From Kiritimatiellia bacterium (GTDB lineage Bacteria; Verrucomicrobiota; Kiritimatiellia; RFP12; UBA1067), in NCBI GenBank assembly GCA_017965685.1, contig JAGCPM010000033.1, forward strand, positions 1 to 7,013: a stretch of 7,013 bases of DNA, read 5' to 3'. The position numbers and the translations under genes were made by a program. The notes under the pieces are model-generated. The model was not told the origin of the DNA. It saw only the letters and a list, made by a program, of their open reading frames with translations, and did not search any database. Of this stretch, positions 5,884 through 7,013 are shown piece by piece; within the stretch, counting starts at the first letter, position 1; every line of letters starts with the position of its first letter.

Positions 5884-6713
5884 ACAGAAGTCGATGGCAT
5901 GTTATGCTGTTCGCCGGCTTTGCGGCCGCAGCGTCTTTCGGTTCTGAAGACGGGTCCTGGCCGGGCCTTTCCGTGTCAGCTTCGGCTGAAGTCGAAACTG
6001 CGTACATCTGCCGCGGGTTCGTCTGGGATACGCGGCCGTATTCGGCGCAGGATGCGGCGCTCGGCGTGGATCTCGGCCCGATCGGCAGCGTGGCGGCGTC
6101 GATCTGGACATATTCGCCGATGTCGTCTGACGGCCACTCGGACGACATGCGCCGCCGCGCATACGCGGAAATCGACTACCTTCTGAGGTACTACTACGAT
6201 ATCGACATAGCCGAGGGCTGGCGCCTCAGGAACGGTCTCGGGCACCAGTGGGTGACGAATCCGGGTTTCGTGGGCGGGCGCACGGTATGCGACTGGCAGG
6301 CACTGCAAGTCTTGCAGACTCCGTGGGTTACGCCATACTGGCGGCTCAGGGTTCTGCGGCATCCGATAGACGAAACATATTGGGTCGTCGGCGTCAAACG
6401 CTCGTTCGATATCAAGGAGAACCTTTCGCTGATAGTGGACTTCTTCGGCGACATCGGCGATAGACGCCACTTCTCGAATCTCTACGGGAATTACGGAAAG
6501 GCTCCCGGCGAAGGCTGGCGCGGCGGTTTGCAGGCGCTGAATCTCGTCTTCCGCCTCGACTACGCGCTTAACGAATACGTCGGCCTTTTTGCGTTTGTCG
6601 GGCAGTTTTGCCTCGTTCGCGACGATGCGCGCGATGCGATCAAGGCGAAGGACGGCCTGGAGATGCGTCGCGACGTAACTTACGGCGGAGTAGGCGTCTG
6701 CGTGTCATTCTGA
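5880..6713 (+). CDS. Putative exported outer-membrane beta-barrel protein
   Basis: Protein of 277 aa. The N-terminus, MNRSRWHVMLFAGFAAAASFG, is a Sec-type signal peptide: a basic start, a hydrophobic core of about 13 residues, and likely cleavage near residues 19-23. The mature part opens SVSASAEVETAYICRGFVWD, like the first strand of TorF/TIGR02001-type putative porins (ASADVxSxYVWRG). It continues with alternating hydrophobic/polar, Tyr/Trp-rich strands and short Gly/Asp turns. It ends GVGVCVSF, with the C-terminal Phe expected of BAM-inserted barrels. The ATG overlaps the stop of the 7TM kinase gene (ATGA), which points to co-expression and translational coupling. A porin or receptor for the nutrient sensed by the upstream kinases is a reasonable inference, but no substrate can be read from the sequence. 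Family membership is by general resemblance; the export and barrel calls are firmer. Confidence 0.72.
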   Translation: MNRSRWHVMLFAGFAAAASFGSEDGSWPGLSVSASAEVETAYICRGFVWDTRPYSAQDAALGVDLGPIGSVAASIWTYSPMSSDGHSDDMRRRAYAEIDYLLRYYYDIDIAEGWRLRNGLGHQWVTNPGFVGGRTVCDWQALQVLQTPWVTPYWRLRVLRHPIDETYWVVGVKRSFDIKENLSLIVDFFGDIGDRRHFSNLYGNYGKAPGEGWRGGLQALNLVFRLDYALNEYVGLFAFVGQFCLVRDDARDAIKAKDGLEMRRDVTYGGVGVCVSF

Positions 6714-6766
6714 AATTCAAATCGAACTGGCGACTGACGAATCGCGGAGCTGCGCATGGGCGGTGG

Positions 6767-6800
6767 TTGACGCAGACGGAAGAAATTTGATATACTACAC
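6767..6800 (+). promoter_or_regulatory. Sigma70-type extended -10 promoter of rplU
   Basis: TTGACG (6767-6772, -35, 5 of 6 consensus), an 18-nt spacer and TATACT (6791-6796), preceded by TTTGa as an extended -10. The predicted start near 6803 gives a leader of about 70 nt before the ATG at 6873. No rho-independent terminator is visible between the upstream gene (end 6713) and this promoter, so some read-through into rplU is possible. Confidence 0.78.
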
Positions 6801-6807
6801 AAATCTA

Positions 6808-6843
6808 GCCGTTCGTGGGGCTTTGTTGCCGCACAAGGACGGC
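6808..6843 (+). ncRNA. Two-part hairpin in the rplU leader (candidate cis-regulatory RNA)
   Basis: The outer stem pairs GCCGTTC (6808-6814) with GGACGGC (6837-6843): 7 bp including one G-U. The inner stem pairs GTGgGGC (6815-6821) with GCCgCAC (6828-6834): 6 bp around one G-G mismatch, closed by the loop TTTGTT. A 2-nt AA bulge lies on the 3' side between the stems. It begins about 5 nt after the predicted transcription start and is followed by an A-rich, unpaired stretch carrying the ribosome-binding site. There is no U-tract, so it is not a terminator. Its position suggests a ribosomal-protein leader, possibly bound by L21. Confidence 0.55.
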
Positions 6844-6872
6844 AGTACGAAAACAACAGAAAAAGGCACAAA

Positions 6873-7013
6873 ATGGAAGCATACGCAGTAATCGAGACCG
6901 GCGGCAAGCAGGAGCTTGTCAAGGTCGGCGACAAGATCGAGATTGTAAATATCGCGGTCGAAGCAGGTCAGGAGACGGTCCTCAGCACCGTTCTCGCAGT
7001 CTGCGACGGTACG
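6873..7013 (+). CDS. rplU: Ribosomal protein bL21, N-terminal part (partial)
   Basis: The first 47 codons are present and the gene runs off the right edge. The peptide starts MEAYAVIETGGKQELVKVGD and continues KIEIVNIAVEAGQETVLSTVL. This matches bL21 (M-YAVIxTGGKQ-xVxxGD ... VEAG ... VLxVxDG). bL21 is a component of the large ribosomal subunit that binds 23S rRNA. AAAGG at 6862-6866, 6 nt before the ATG, is a plausible ribosome-binding site. In most bacteria rpmA (bL27) follows, which would lie outside the window. It has its own promoter and a structured leader. Confidence 0.95.
   Translation, partial: MEAYAVIETGGKQELVKVGDKIEIVNIAVEAGQETVLSTVLAVCDGT

Noticed and set aside
6714..6766. Possible rho-independent terminator after the beta-barrel gene
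   Set aside because: Only a 3-4 bp stem can be drawn (around CGCGGAGCTGCGC), and no T-run follows.

Overview
This GC-rich window comes from a Gram-negative bacterium: one gene encodes an exported protein with the look of an outer-membrane beta-barrel. The mix of hybrid histidine kinases, the promoter style and the gut-type 7TM sensor would suit the PVC/Kiritimatiellota-Verrucomicrobiota area, but that placement is a low-confidence guess without a database search.

Layout. (1) Positions 1-1021, minus strand: a polysaccharide-sugar pair. A UDP-glucuronate 4-epimerase-like gene is complete in length but carries one in-frame amber codon (749-751). Its stop overlaps the GTG start of a family 2 glycosyltransferase that runs off the left edge. 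(2) Positions 1022-1142: a compact divergent promoter region. (3) Positions 1143-6713, plus strand: a three-gene operon-like block with a 1-nt gap and a 4-nt overlap. Gene 1 is a full APC-superfamily amino-acid permease fused through two extra membrane helices to a histidine kinase and a receiver. Gene 2 is a 7TM sensor fused to a paralogous histidine kinase-receiver module. Gene 3 is an exported beta-barrel-like protein. (4) Positions 6714-6872: an intergenic region with a strong promoter and a long two-part hairpin leader. (5) Positions 6873-7013: the 5' part of rplU (ribosomal protein L21).

How the genes may work together. The central operon looks like a nutrient-sensing unit. A transporter-shaped sensor and a 7TM sensor each feed a His-Asp relay, and an outer-membrane protein is co-expressed. 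No DNA-binding or enzymatic output domain is present in the window, so the final output must lie elsewhere. The most unusual item is the permease-kinase-receiver fusion, which resembles CbrA (SLC5 transporter-kinase) in logic but uses an APC-type transporter.

Three promoters (epimerase, permease-kinase, rplU) share the extended -10 string TTTGnTATACTAC, which probably reflects the housekeeping promoter of this lineage. The epimerase promoter lies so close to its ATG that the mRNA would be leaderless or nearly so.
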